Positions 1-9,734 of a stretch of DNA of 64,000 bases are shown one piece after another. The position numbers and the translations under genes were made by a program. The DNA lies in assembly GCF_001748245.1 (NCBI RefSeq), contig NZ_BDFO01000001.1, forward strand, positions 4,042,968 to 4,106,967, given 5' to 3'. Origin of the DNA: Oligoflexus tunisiensis (GTDB lineage: Bacteria; Bdellovibrionota_B; Oligoflexia; Oligoflexales; Oligoflexaceae). Within the stretch, counting starts at the first letter, position 1. The number at the start of each line of letters is the position of its first letter. The notes beneath the pieces were generated by a model. That model saw nothing but the letters and a program-made list of their open reading frames with translations. It did no database searches and was not told the origin of the DNA.

Positions 1-95
1 CAGAGTGCAGATTGACCGCCTCTTCCACCTGGTAATCAAAATGCCATGTGGGCCTCGTTTTTTTCTCGTCCTTCAGAAGAATAGAGAAGTCGAAC
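1..95 (-). pseudogene. 3'-end fragment of an unknown gene (repeat A, copy 1)
   Basis: Read on the minus strand, bases about 90 to 1 encode a segment containing LLKDEKKTRPTWHFDYQVEE. A closely related segment, LLKDQKSTKPLWHFDEQVE, is encoded on the same strand at about 5412-5340. The two copies also match at DNA level (ACCGCCTCT...ATCAAAATGCCA on the plus strand). No long open frame joins either copy to a start, and this copy runs off the window edge, so both look like remnants of one gene family. I do not recognise the family. Confidence 0.35.
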
Positions 96-748
96 CTGCT
101 TTCAGTTCATCACACGCTGAAAGATACCGTTGTGCGGGTATGGTTTTCAGGACGGGTTTCGGGAAAATCAAACCTGAACACATTCCTTCCGGCCGCGAAG
201 TTCCTTCGGGAACCTGGAGCGGGGGATCAGCGAGCGAGAGGACGGCCTCGCCGCCTTGGGGATGGCGACATACCCCTCAGGCTTCCACGTTTCGTTGTCC
301 TGCTGCTTGACCATGCATTCGTCCATCGAATACAGACACGCGAATGGCTCACCCCTGACGCTCTCTCGTACAGAATTCCCTTCCGGGTCCAACCGCTAAC
401 CAAAGTGAACCTTCGGTGCATATCGACCTATTCTCAGATACCACCTTGCCAGTGGATTGATTCAAAGCCTGCTGTTCTGCTTCAATTCCAGGGAAAGTCC
501 AACATCCATTCAAGAATACCGAGTTCACGGTCACTCCTGGCTCTTCTTTCAAAACTTATTTGCTCCGCTCTGAGCCAGACAAATCCTGGAATGCTTGCGT
601 CAAATTTAACAGCTCAATTCCAGCGTTAAGAAAACTTTACTTTCCTGAAAGCACAACGATTTTCCACAAAAGATACTTTGTGTAAGGAATCCAAGGTCAT
701 CGTTTTTCCGATAAGAGAATAAATACCGCAAAACTCGGAGAGTACCGC
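96..748. other. Gene-poor stretch upstream of the first Rhs gene
   Basis: Only short overlapping open frames occur here on both strands. None has a convincing ribosome-binding site, signal sequence or recognisable motif. Minus-strand frames between 168 and 552 may be further remnants of the same decayed gene as the fragment at the window start, but I cannot support that. The last ~100 bases are AT-rich and probably hold the promoter of the gene at 749; no clear -35/-10 pair was identified. Confidence 0.3.
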
Positions 749-3700
749 ATGTTAGCCGCTCGCCTATTTGCAATTAAATTGATTGCTTTATTAACTTTCG
801 GGAACTCAATCGCTTGGGCTCAGACATGCGACCTAGGATTGAATTTTGCACTTAACGGAAGTGTTTCGACAGAACTCACATATGATCAAGTATTGGGCCA
901 AAGGACTACTCTGAATTCTCGAATTGCCAGCTTTCCCAAGCTTCGTGTGTAGTCAACTACACATTTTCCAATAGGGGTAATCCGGCAGGTGAAGGAACGA
1001 TCCACTGCGGATTCTCAAATTCAATTTCTGAACAAGGCAGTATTCAAAATTCTTATTTTTGCTATGAACTTCAGGATTATTTCGATAATGCGAGCCCTAA
1101 GATTTTCACTACTGATGATTTAAACAGCTATGCGCAAGACTACTTTCAGAAAGCGAATAGTGAGCCATCCGCAATTTTTAATGGCGATCATTGGGACATC
1201 AAATCCATCGATTGTCTCGCTTCGTCTAACATGATTGATCCAAAGATAGAAGTATCCTTGGATCCCCAGCCCAAAGGAACTTGCTCCAGTGGCTCGCTAA
1301 GCTCAGCACAGACCGGATCTCACATTGACTGTCGCGATCGATCAGTAGCTCAAACCATACCCGTCGTTGGAACTGACTTTTCATTGCATTACGCATCACG
1401 GGAAACCGCTGGTTCAGCTCCTGCTAACTCAAACCTCGGACTTTTTATCGCCCCCACAGACCTGCCTGATATGTATGGAAAGATCATAAAAATTGACGCG
1501 ACTCTTTCCGTCGGCGGTCGATCACTTACAAAATCATATGACATTAATGCGCCAAGCCTTTTGCAATCGCTTTCCCCGACGTTTGAATGGGATGGGACTG
1601 ATAGTAATGGCAACCCATTAAATGGAACGCAGCTTGGAGAAGCGACGGTAACATTCCATATGGAACGTGGACCTATGGGCCAATCAAATGTTCAACTCTA
1701 TCGCAAGATTCCCGCCTACATTGGCAGATCAGATCAACTGGATCGCTTTGGTCTAGGAGGCTGGAGCCTCAGTGCCTATCACCAATTCGATAAAAGCACG
1801 AAGATGTTGTTCCTAGGCATGGGGGCGCGCACACCAATTGAAGATCCCAAATCCACGGCAACCTATGTTCCTAACGCTCAAGGCGTGATCAATGTTCCTT
1901 CAATTGATACAAGCGAAATCTACCAATTTGACGAGAACGGACTGCACCTCGCAACATATGATAGTCTGACAGGAGCGAAGATATATACCTTTTCTCACGA
2001 TTCGGCAGGTCTGCTCCTGTCCATTCAGGATAGAGCTGGAAATAGTACAACTATCCAAAGAGATGGGTCGGGCCGCTTCTCAGGCATAACAAGCCCCTAT
2101 GGGCGAGTCACAACAATTTCATTGGACCCATCGGGTTACATCGCATCCATAACTAATCCAAGGAGCGAAACAACTCAATTTACATATCATTCTGGTTCAC
2201 AAACTGGACTTATGGCAACTTTCACTAATGCCAAGGGGAGAACGAAGTCCTATTCTTATGACAGTAGCGGTTACTTGGTAAGCGCTACGGATTTCAAGGG
2301 TAACGTAAAGGACATCACCTTTTACTCCGAAATAAATCCATCCAATGGAAGCCATACTTCCAGGACTTTCTTTAGCTCTCCTCTTGGGCGAATGACAATT
2401 TATGAGACTAGCGCATCGTCGATGACGAATACATATCCTGATGGAAGCAGAGAGCAACTTACTGTATCGCCTGATGGTTATGTGAAGGATTTCGTAGACA
2501 CAACTGGAACCAGCTATCGCATGGAATACAAAGCTGATCCACGTTTCGCAGAGCGATTTTACTTAACCAAAAGCACCGTACATATTCCTCAAACCTCGAA
2601 TACTGTCTATAATAGAAGCTATATTCAATCCGACCCAGGTGACCCGCTTTCACTTGAAAGTTTCCAGACAGAAGTCGAAAAGGAAGGTTTGGGACTTTTC
2701 AGAAAAACCTATACTAGGTCGACAAACACCCTTCTTACAACGACTCCTTCCGGCAGAACCATAACAGAATCCTTCAACTCACTAGGTCTCACGAGTTCGC
2801 TCCGGATCGGTAACAAGGCCCCGTGGAGATTCATTTACGACCCAAGGGGAAGGATATCAAAGGTAAAGCGATCTACAAGAGTATCATCATATAAGTACAA
2901 TGCCAGAGGCCTTGTCGCATCGTACACCGATGCCCTAGGGCAGGTAACCAAGTATACCTATACGCTAGCAGATCGCCTGAAAACGATTACGCTGCCCAAT
3001 TCAAAAGTTATAACTTTCCATTACGATCGCAATGGCAATCTCAATTGGCTTCTTCCACCAAATGAGCAATTGTATAGGTACACTTTTGACAAAAAGGATC
3101 TACCTGTCACCAACCTTGAGCCTATAGTCGCAGGAGCAACTACCCAATGGAACTGGTCTTACTCCGCTGATGACGAACTTACGCGCGTTATTCATCCTGA
3201 TCTATCACTATTAAATTATAGTTATGACTCTTACGGTCGACTATCGTCTGTAAGCGGGCCAAATATTCTCAAAACATATAATTACAACTACCGGGGACAG
3301 ATCGCTTCCATTCAGTCACAGAATAACGATTTGCTTAGTTTCCAATATATAGGCCGTTACCCGACCAAGTATGAGTGGTCAGGAAGTGTAAACGGAACGG
3401 TTGGTTTCACCTGGGGATCTCATGATCGCATCGCCAGCGTTTCAGTTAACGGGCAGCCTGTTGCAGATTATCAATTTACCCCGGAAGGGGAAGTGGCAGT
3501 TGTAAATAACTTGTCAGTAGTACGTTCTCCCTCAACAGGTTTTATCACATCAACGAAAGTAAGAAGTGTACGTGCAAAATTTACGTACAATTCCTTTGGC
3601 GAATCAGTCACAGAATTGAACACATTGGGAGGGGTCGATTTTCTAGAATCCAACTACACAAGAGATGGCCTTGGTCGCATTATAGGCATCAGCAGGGTGG

Positions 3701-4893
3701 CAGATGGAGTTACGACTAACAAGACATTTACATTTGATTCAATTGGCCAACTACTCTCTGAGACAACTGACGGAGTAGTGACAAGCGCTTTCTCCTATGA
3801 TGCCAATGGGAATCGTTTTACCAGCGGCGGCAACGAGGTGTATGATGAACATGATCGGCTAATTTCCAATTCCGAATGGATGTTTACATATAGCCGCAAT
3901 GGATTTTTGACGAAAAAGACTCATAGGATCAGCGAGGAAAGTATCGACTATCTCTACGACAATCTTGGAAACCTCCTGCAAGTTAGACAGGAAAACGGAG
4001 CAGTCGTTGAATATGTTGTGGACGGATTGGATCGCAGGATACAGCGCAAGGTTTCCAACGCGTTTACAGATGCATTCATTTACCAGGATAAACTCAAGCC
4101 TATCGCTCAATTGAACGAAGACGGATCTGTTCGCGCGACATTCATATATGGCACTAAATATAACAGCCCTGATCTTATTGTGAAAAACGGCATTACTTAC
4201 CGCGTCATCCATGATCATTTGGGGAGCCCTATATTCATTGTTGATACGCGGAACAATGAAGTTGTCCAGAAGATGACCTTTGATACGTGGGGTAAAGTAT
4301 TGGAGGATACCAACCCTGGCTTTCAGCCTTTTGGGTTTGCCGGTGGTCTTTATGATTCGACAACAGGACTTCTCCGGTTCGGTGCGAGGGACTATGACCC
4401 GTCTATAGGACGCTGGCTGAACAAGGACCCCATTACGTTTGATGGCGGTTGGAATTTGTATGCTTATTCCAACAACGATCCTGTAAATTTCATCGATCCT
4501 GATGGGCTTCGCCCTGATGATCCAGCGTTTTGGCCTGCGCCGCAGGGAGCGATTGAGCCAGCTCCAGAAGGAGTCGCAATTGGTGCTGCTGCAGGCATAG
4601 TCGGTGGCGCCGCGGTAATGTGTGCTGGTGAAGCACTCGGAGTTGCTACCGCTTCACGTGCTATAACCCCAGCCGCTGATGCTATTCTAAAATACATCGG
4701 CCCCGGGGGAAAGCTTATTAGGAATAAAGCAGGCGACATCGTATTAATGTCGAAGGATGGACTGAAAAAGGTTCGGTTTGACATAAAAAGACCACAACCA
4801 CATAATAATCCACATTCCCATGTGGAAGAAATTATCAACGGTACATGGCATAAGTCAGGTCCAATTTATCCTAAAAATGTTCCACCCAACTGA
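749..4893 (+). CDS. Rhs-repeat polymorphic toxin protein, frameshifted near the N-terminus
   Basis: A signal peptide (MLAARLFAIKLIALLTFGNS...WAQ) begins at 749, but that frame stops at 952. From about 885 a second frame is open without a break to 4893, and the peptide sense carries over (...TYDQVLGQ then DYSEFSNCQ...), so one base appears lost near the A run at 900-902. The ATG at 1231 is therefore internal. The long part has a PVVGTDFSLHY entry motif, many YD-type Rhs repeats, and a core end encoded at about 4390-4510 (YDPSIGRWLNKDP...NPVNFIDPDGL). The 120 residues after the core are the variable toxin tip, with a Gly/Ala-rich linker and a His-rich terminus containing HNNPHSHVE and SGPIYPK, a layout known from Rhs toxins; I cannot name the fold with certainty. 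The protein would be exported and wrapped as a shell around the toxin. Lower GC than the 27-37 kb block. Confidence 0.85.
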
Positions 4894-4900
4894 GGTTTAC

Positions 4901-5143
4901 ATGAGAATTCTAGACAATGATGCAGATAAAATTGTTAACAACATTACGCTCTGCCTGACAATGGATGAGGCTCGCGAACTGAGAGATACGCTTGAACATC
5001 TTATTCAAAAACCTGAAGATAATCACGGTCATGTATCCGACTTTGAAAAAGAGAAGGAACTGTCGATATGTTTGTATAATGAAGCGAATGTTGATCCAAG
5101 TCTTCACGAAAGAATTAAGAAACTTATTCTATTGGACGAATGA
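4901..5143 (+). CDS. Probable cognate immunity protein of the Rhs toxin
   Basis: An 80-residue cytoplasmic protein begins at the ATG at 4901, seven bases after the Rhs stop, with GAGG at 4892-4895 as ribosome-binding site. The open frame extends upstream to 4820 but that part lies inside the Rhs gene, so the short form is preferred. The sequence has an amphipathic N-terminal half (LTMDEARELRDTLEHLI), a central NHGHVSD and a C-terminal beta/alpha stretch (ELSICLYNE...RIKKLILLDE). Small genes of this type directly follow Rhs toxin tips in many bacteria and protect the producer. Identity as immunity protein rests on position, size and general pattern. Confidence 0.7.
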   Translation: MRILDNDADKIVNNITLCLTMDEARELRDTLEHLIQKPEDNHGHVSDFEKEKELSICLYNEANVDPSLHERIKKLILLDE

Positions 5144-5325
5144 TATTGATATGTATTGTACCGCGCGCACATATTGCTAATTTGAATTAGACCCCCATTA
5201 AGCATAAAGGCCTGTATGGATTTTTTCTTCTATTAATGAGGTAAGCAACGCGGCCCCTTTTGGCTGCCGTACGACTACTTCTGTCGCTTAGCTTATCGAT
5301 AGCTGTCGACGTCGTCGAAAAACCC

Positions 5326-5412
5326 TTCAAATACCAGCCCACCACCGCCTCTACCTGCTCATCAAAATGCCAAAGAGGCTTTGTGCTTTTCTGATCCTTG
5401 AGTAGATAAAGG
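5326..5412 (-). pseudogene. 3'-end fragment of an unknown gene (repeat A, copy 2), cut by IS66
   Basis: The minus strand from 5412 downwards encodes LYLLKDQKSTKPLWHFDEQV..., the second copy of the segment at the window start. It abuts the left end of the IS66 element directly, so the element, or a rearrangement at its end, removed the upstream part. Bases 5144-5325 between the immunity gene and this fragment hold nothing I can identify. Together the two fragments bracket the Rhs toxin-immunity cassette in direct orientation. Confidence 0.35.
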
Positions 5413-5500
5413 GTAAGCGCCTCATGAATCCACGTCTGGAAACCAATCCCGCCTGATCGTATCCTGCCTCATCACCCGCAGTCGGTGATCATAATAGAGT
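5413..5500 (+). repeat. Left terminal inverted repeat of IS66 (88 bp)
   Basis: Bases 5413-5500 are the exact reverse complement of 7946-8033, from GTAAGCG at the tip to ATAATAGAGT at the inner end. IS66 repeats are usually about 15-30 bp, so a perfect 88-bp match is long. Confidence 0.92.
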
Positions 5501-5621
5501 AAAATATCGAACGCCTCCGTGTGGAGCTTGGTAAAAGTACAAAAGTCAACGGGAGAAAAGCTTTCACAGGACGGCCACTATATGGTCTTTTTCGATCACA
5601 ATCCATTCATAAGGAGAATGA

Positions 5622-5909
5622 ATGAAGAGGTGGACAATGAAGGAACGTCGCGCAATTCTCAAAGAGTGGGAATCAAGCGAAATGACCCGCAAGGAATTTT
5701 GCAAGAAGCATGGAATATCAATTTCCTCACTTCGGCATTGGAAAGAAATGGTTGCGGCGAAAGACAGAGAGCCTGATACAGAAGGCTTTATCGAAGTTGA
5801 TTCCATTGATCCAGTAGTGACGGTACCCGCTGTGAAAAATTCGTCACCATCCAGGAAATTTTTTAGAATCACGACGTCCTACGGAGCGGTGATCGAGGTG
5901 CCGCTATGA
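5622..5909 (+). CDS. tnpA: IS66-family accessory protein TnpA
   Basis: This 95-residue basic protein has an N-terminal helix-turn-helix (RRAILKEWESSEMTRKEFCK, then HGISISSLRHWK), as in IS66 OrfA/TnpA proteins, which bind the element's DNA and assist transposition. The C-terminal part ends in ITTSYGAVIEVPL, a typical tail for this family. GGAG lies about 7 bases before the ATG. It overlaps the next gene by four bases (ATGA), which points to translational coupling. Confidence 0.88.
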   Translation: MKRWTMKERRAILKEWESSEMTRKEFCKKHGISISSLRHWKEMVAAKDREPDTEGFIEVDSIDPVVTVPAVKNSSPSRKFFRITTSYGAVIEVPL

Positions 5910-6265
5910 AAGACGTAGGGAATTTTTCCCGTTTGCTCCTCTCAGTAAAACCAGTGGATTTCAGAAAGCAGGCTTATGGATTGGCAGCGGTGGTGAAAGA
6001 GGCTTTTGGAGAGGAACCGCTGGATTCGCGGACACTGTTTGTTTTTACCAATAAGAGGAAATCTTCCATACGGCTTTTGTACTGGGATTTGACGGGATTC
6101 GCGCTCTGGAGCAAGGCTTTGGAAAAGGAAAAATTCAAGTGGCCTCGCAAGGTTGAGGGAGGGAAAATGCAAATCTCCCAAAGGCAGCTCAAGTGGCTCC
6201 TTCAGGGAATCGACATTGAGAAAATAAAAATGCACCAACCGCTAAATTTCACGAGCATTCAGTAA
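5906..6265 (+). CDS. tnpB: IS66-family accessory protein TnpB (IS66 Orf2 like)
   Basis: The 119-residue product carries the hallmark motifs of IS66 Orf2: VKPVDFRKQAYGLAAVVKEA, the FTNKRKSSIRLLYWD block and GFALWSKALEKEKFKWP. The family is required for IS66 transposition but has no established enzymatic activity. The start overlaps the stop of tnpA (ATGA at 5906-5909), and tnpC begins 27 bases downstream, so the three genes form one operon. Length and motif spacing are normal. Confidence 0.92.
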   Translation: MKDVGNFSRLLLSVKPVDFRKQAYGLAAVVKEAFGEEPLDSRTLFVFTNKRKSSIRLLYWDLTGFALWSKALEKEKFKWPRKVEGGKMQISQRQLKWLLQGIDIEKIKMHQPLNFTSIQ

Positions 6266-6291
6266 GATCTTGTGCTACTGATGTTCGCACC

Positions 6292-7851
6292 ATGAATTCG
6301 ACTGAAACCATAAAATCAAAATACTCGGGACGCTCTGAAGAAGAGCTTCTCGAAATTATTGCCGGTCTCACGATAAAATATAATCGCTTGGCTACGTATC
6401 TCTTCGGCAGCAGGAAGGAACGATTCATTGCAGACCCTGAAGGAATGCGTCTTTTGTTCAACGAGCCGGAGGAAATACTTGAGACCGCGGAATCGGACCT
6501 GGTTCAAGAGATAAAACAAGAGCAGACTTCCGAACCTGAAAAAAAGCTCCGAGGCAAGAGAAGGCCGCTCCCGGATCATCTTCCGCGCGTGCAGAAGATT
6601 ATGGATTTGCCGGATAATGAGAAATCCTGCTCCATCCATCAAGTGGCTCTCGTTAAAATTGGCGACGAGACCGTTGAAAAACTCGAAGTTGAGCCAGCCA
6701 AGGCATATGTTGTTCAATTGATCACACCTCGCTACAAATGCCCGTGTTGTGAAGACGTGAAGATCTTTTCCGCGGAAAAGCCTTTAGATCCAATTCCCAA
6801 AAGCTTTGCGACACCTGGCCTGTTGGCTTATATCGCGACGCAAAAATATGTTGATGGGCTTCCGCTTTCCAGACAGGAACGCATTTTTGAGCGCGCATCC
6901 ATCGAACTGGATCGGACAACCATGGCTCGCTGGATGATCAAAGCAGCAGAGCTTGCAGCTCCTCTCGTTTCTTTGCTTCATGATGATCTCATCGCATCGC
7001 CAGTCATTCACGCTGATGAGACTCATTTGCAGGTGCTCCGCGAACCAAACAAGACTCCGGAAAGCAAGAGCTACATGTGGTGCCTGGCACGCTCAGGACC
7101 GGAACCCATTATTCTTTATCGATATTACGACAATAGAAGCAAAAGGGCCGCCGCCGATCTGCTCAGAGACTTCAACGGCTATCTTGTTGCAGACGCCTAT
7201 AAAGTCTATGAGAGCCTGCAAAATATCTTGAACTATAACATCTCGGGATGCTTTGCGCATGCACGCAGGCGTTTCTGGGAAGCTGAAAAGTTTGCGAAGA
7301 GGGCGGACCCGAAAGCAGAAAGACCGCTGGCATCTGATGCCCTCGCTTTTATTAAACGGCTTTATGGCGTTGAGGAACGCATCAAGGATAAGGCTGCAGA
7401 TGAAAAATTGAGTGCGAGACAGAGTGAGTCAGTGCCTGTTCTCCATAGATTTTTGGAGTGGCTTGAGGTGCAAAGGAACGCCGTTCCTCCCAACTCGCCA
7501 ATAGGAAAAGCTGTGAATTATGCGCTATCCAATTGGGAAAATCTTGCGGCATTCGCACGTGACGGTCGACTGCCTATCGACAATAATTTTATGGAAGCCC
7601 ATATTCGACCGTTTACACTTGGCAGGAAAGCCTGGCTTTTTGCTGCGGTGCAGGCGGGAGCGAATGCGAGTGCCAACCTGTATTCACTTGTCGAAAGTGC
7701 CAAGGCCAATCGCATCGATCCGTTTGATTACTTGAACCTTATTTTCAAAGAGCTGCCAGCCGCAAAAAACCTCGCTCAGCTGGAAATGCTTCTGCCGCAT
7801 CGTGCTGCGCATCACTACCCGCTCAGGCCGTACAATCCATCAAAAAAGTGA
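6292..7851 (+). CDS. tnpC: IS66-family transposase TnpC
   Basis: At 519 residues this is a full-length IS66 transposase, the DDE enzyme that cuts and joins the element ends. It has the leucine-zipper-like N-terminal region, a zinc-binding segment (YKCPCCEDVKI), HADETHLQVL and VADAYKVYE carrying the two aspartates, CFAHARRRFWE between them, and NNFMEAHIRPFTLGRKAWLF with the glutamate. All conserved blocks are present and unbroken. It is the last gene of the element's operon; about 95 bases separate its stop from the inner edge of the right inverted repeat. Confidence 0.95.
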   Translation: MNSTETIKSKYSGRSEEELLEIIAGLTIKYNRLATYLFGSRKERFIADPEGMRLLFNEPEEILETAESDLVQEIKQEQTSEPEKKLRGKRRPLPDHLPRVQKIMDLPDNEKSCSIHQVALVKIGDETVEKLEVEPAKAYVVQLITPRYKCPCCEDVKIFSAEKPLDPIPKSFATPGLLAYIATQKYVDGLPLSRQERIFERASIELDRTTMARWMIKAAELAAPLVSLLHDDLIASPVIHADETHLQVLREPNKTPESKSYMWCLARSGPEPIILYRYYDNRSKRAAADLLRDFNGYLVADAYKVYESLQNILNYNISGCFAHARRRFWEAEKFAKRADPKAERPLASDALAFIKRLYGVEERIKDKAADEKLSARQSESVPVLHRFLEWLEVQRNAVPPNSPIGKAVNYALSNWENLAAFARDGRLPIDNNFMEAHIRPFTLGRKAWLFAAVQAGANASANLYSLVESAKANRIDPFDYLNLIFKELPAAKNLAQLEMLLPHRAAHHYPLRPYNPSKK

Positions 7852-7945
7852 TCGAAAAACCCGCCTGAAACGTGCTGCCCTGAGGCCTCGTCACGCACGG
7901 ATTTTGCATTTTTACCAAAGGGCGAAATCTGGCGTCTTTTAATCC

Positions 7946-8033
7946 ACTCTATTATGATCACCGACTGCGGGTGATGAGGCAGGATACGATCAGGCGGGAT
8001 TGGTTTCCAGACGTGGATTCATGAGGCGCTTAC
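7946..8033 (-). repeat. Right terminal inverted repeat of IS66 (88 bp)
   Basis: Exact reverse complement of 5413-5500. The outer tip ends in GCTTAC at 8033. It provides the last codons and the stop codon for the truncated subtilase reading in from the right. Confidence 0.92.
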
Positions 8034-9711
8034 TATTGTCTGGCACTGTTGAAGTAGTATTGTCTCCATCTGCAACAATATCAGGTTTAATTCGACCATC
8101 CAATGTTGGACCACGACTGCTGAATGCGCTTATTGCATTTGGAGGTACGATACTGCCAACAGTAATGATATTTTTAGCCCCAGCTAGCGGCCCAATCGTA
8201 GTAAAACCATTTACCCCTGCCAAATTTGGGTCAGCAGCAAGAGTTGGCCAGTTATCGGCTGCACATAGATTCGCAGGACGAGGTGGAAGCGGAACCCCTG
8301 CCGGGGCTTGTGGTGGAATGTCGTTATGATCATTTCCGGCAGCCCAAACTAGAAGCTGATACCCTAGTGAAAGCTTATCGAGCTGTCTTGAGTCGTTTAG
8401 ATATTGACCAAAATTATTTCCGTAGTAATGCCAGCAATTCGGAGTGGCGGCACTGTTGTCATGATCGCGAAAGTCCCAACCGTCTATCCTTCCCCAGGAA
8501 TGGTTCGATAAAGTATGATTAGCCTTGTCATTGGCAATCTCAGTGAAGACATCACCATTAAAATTGAACGAGCGAATAATTACTCCAGGAGATAACCCCA
8601 TTGCATTCGCATTTCCTGCTCCACTACCCCCGATAGTTCCAGCAACATGCGTCGCATGGTCATCATAGTTGTTAGGATTATAGGTGGTGAGATCACATGC
8701 CATAGGATTTTCTATAAGTGATACCCGCGCTCCAAAATCCGTATGACAAGTATCGACTCGCCCACCATCCCATATGGCCACCGTTATTCCTGTTCCATTT
8801 ACACCCCATGCAGCACGATTGCCTGCTGTAACTTGAGATGCTGCGGCTGAATCGACATTGTTGTTGACTGTTGGTGGTGTAGGCCCGGATTGAAGAGCAT
8901 ATACAAACGGATGTTTCGCAATCTCAGCTATATCTTCGAGACGAGCAAAATCCGCGACAATCGAATCGTCCGTTGTCTGCGTAATCTTGCCTCCGGCTTG
9001 AGTAATTGCGTTCGATACAACTTGCTTATCTTGATCGCTCATAAATGTTGCTACAGAATATTTTCCGTTTGCTTGCGCAATTGGGCCCCTACTCCAGACT
9101 TCAGGAGAGATTTTATCCCTTGCATTTAATGGCACAATTCCATCTACAAGCCCTGAACCATACAGCTCCTCAATATTTTCCTTGGTTATTCCAGTGACAT
9201 AAAAAGCATTAACGTTCAAATATGAATGAAACTGTATACCAAGGTCCGATAACTGCTTTTTTGCAGCTTCAGATGAGTTATCTTTAAGCCTTACAATTGT
9301 AATTTCGTCCCTGTCCGCGCTGTATCTATAATCTGCAGAGATCTTAAAGACACGAGAATTCACAATAACTATTGGGTCCCTCTTTTTTATAAGCGGGGCT
9401 GTATCTTTCACGTCAAGATAGATCTTCCCATCGAACTCTTCTTCTTCAAAGAATTTTGACAATCCGTTCACTTCAGGTGTTTTTTCCGATTCTGTAATCT
9501 CAGTTTTCACGGGTTCCAATATAGGATTTTGCACTTCGTTAACAGATCTCTCGGGTTCCTTCACTTCGTTAACAGATCTCTCAGGTTCCTTAATAGTATT
9601 ATATAGGCTAGCGGATTTTTCCTGCTTGGACTCTGAATGCAATAGCCAACCCAAGACTGCTATAGATACAAGCCCGATACTGTATCCGACTACTACTTGC
9701 TTCAAACCCAT
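7990..9711 (-). CDS. Subtilisin-like (S8) serine protease, truncated by IS66
   Basis: The protein has an N-terminal membrane anchor or signal (YSIGLVSIAVLGWLL), a short direct repeat KEPERSVNEV occurring twice, a propeptide-like region, and a peptidase S8 domain. The catalytic Asp (VAIWDGGRVD) and His (DDHATHVAGTIGGSG) blocks and the oxyanion-hole Asn (SNHSWG) are present. The IS66 boundary at 8033/8034 falls after the IKPDIVADGDN...VPDN block, just before the place where GTSMAAP with the catalytic Ser should follow. The last ~15 residues are read from the IS end. No C-terminal remainder was found on the other side of the element. The product should be inactive. AAGGAAAG precedes the start, and the gene lies 23 bases behind the small secreted-protein gene, so they form an operon. 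Confidence 0.85.
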   Translation of the reverse strand: MGLKQVVVGYSIGLVSIAVLGWLLHSESKQEKSASLYNTIKEPERSVNEVKEPERSVNEVQNPILEPVKTEITESEKTPEVNGLSKFFEEEEFDGKIYLDVKDTAPLIKKRDPIVIVNSRVFKISADYRYSADRDEITIVRLKDNSSEAAKKQLSDLGIQFHSYLNVNAFYVTGITKENIEELYGSGLVDGIVPLNARDKISPEVWSRGPIAQANGKYSVATFMSDQDKQVVSNAITQAGGKITQTTDDSIVADFARLEDIAEIAKHPFVYALQSGPTPPTVNNNVDSAAASQVTAGNRAAWGVNGTGITVAIWDGGRVDTCHTDFGARVSLIENPMACDLTTYNPNNYDDHATHVAGTIGGSGAGNANAMGLSPGVIIRSFNFNGDVFTEIANDKANHTLSNHSWGRIDGWDFRDHDNSAATPNCWHYYGNNFGQYLNDSRQLDKLSLGYQLLVWAAGNDHNDIPPQAPAGVPLPPRPANLCAADNWPTLAADPNLAGVNGFTTIGPLAGAKNIITVGSIVPPNAISAFSSRGPTLDGRIKPDIVADGDNTTSTVPDNSKRLMNPRLETNPA

Positions 9712-9734
9712 AAAATTCTTTCCTTGTCTTAATA

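Larger units (their letters stand above)
5413..8033 (+). mobile_element. Complete IS66-family insertion sequence
   Basis: The element starts with GTAAGCGCCTCATG at 5413 and ends with its exact inverse at 8033, giving 2621 bp, a normal IS66 length. It carries the three usual genes (tnpA, tnpB, tnpC) in order, all intact, so it could still be active. The eight bases outside the left end (GATAAAGG) and right end (TATTGTCT) differ, so the expected 8-bp target duplication is missing. The left flank is a remnant gene, the right flank a truncated subtilase, which suggests that a deletion or recombination between IS copies followed the insertion. Confidence 0.92.

Noticed and set aside
895..910. Programmed ribosomal frameshift in the first Rhs gene
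   Set aside because: GGCCAAAGG does not form a standard X-XXY-YYZ slippery heptamer and no strong downstream stem is evident; a simple lost base is more likely.
1231..1233. ATG 1231 as true start of the first Rhs gene
   Set aside because: The same frame is open and protein-like for more than 300 bases upstream, and a signal peptide lies at 749 in the neighbouring frame.
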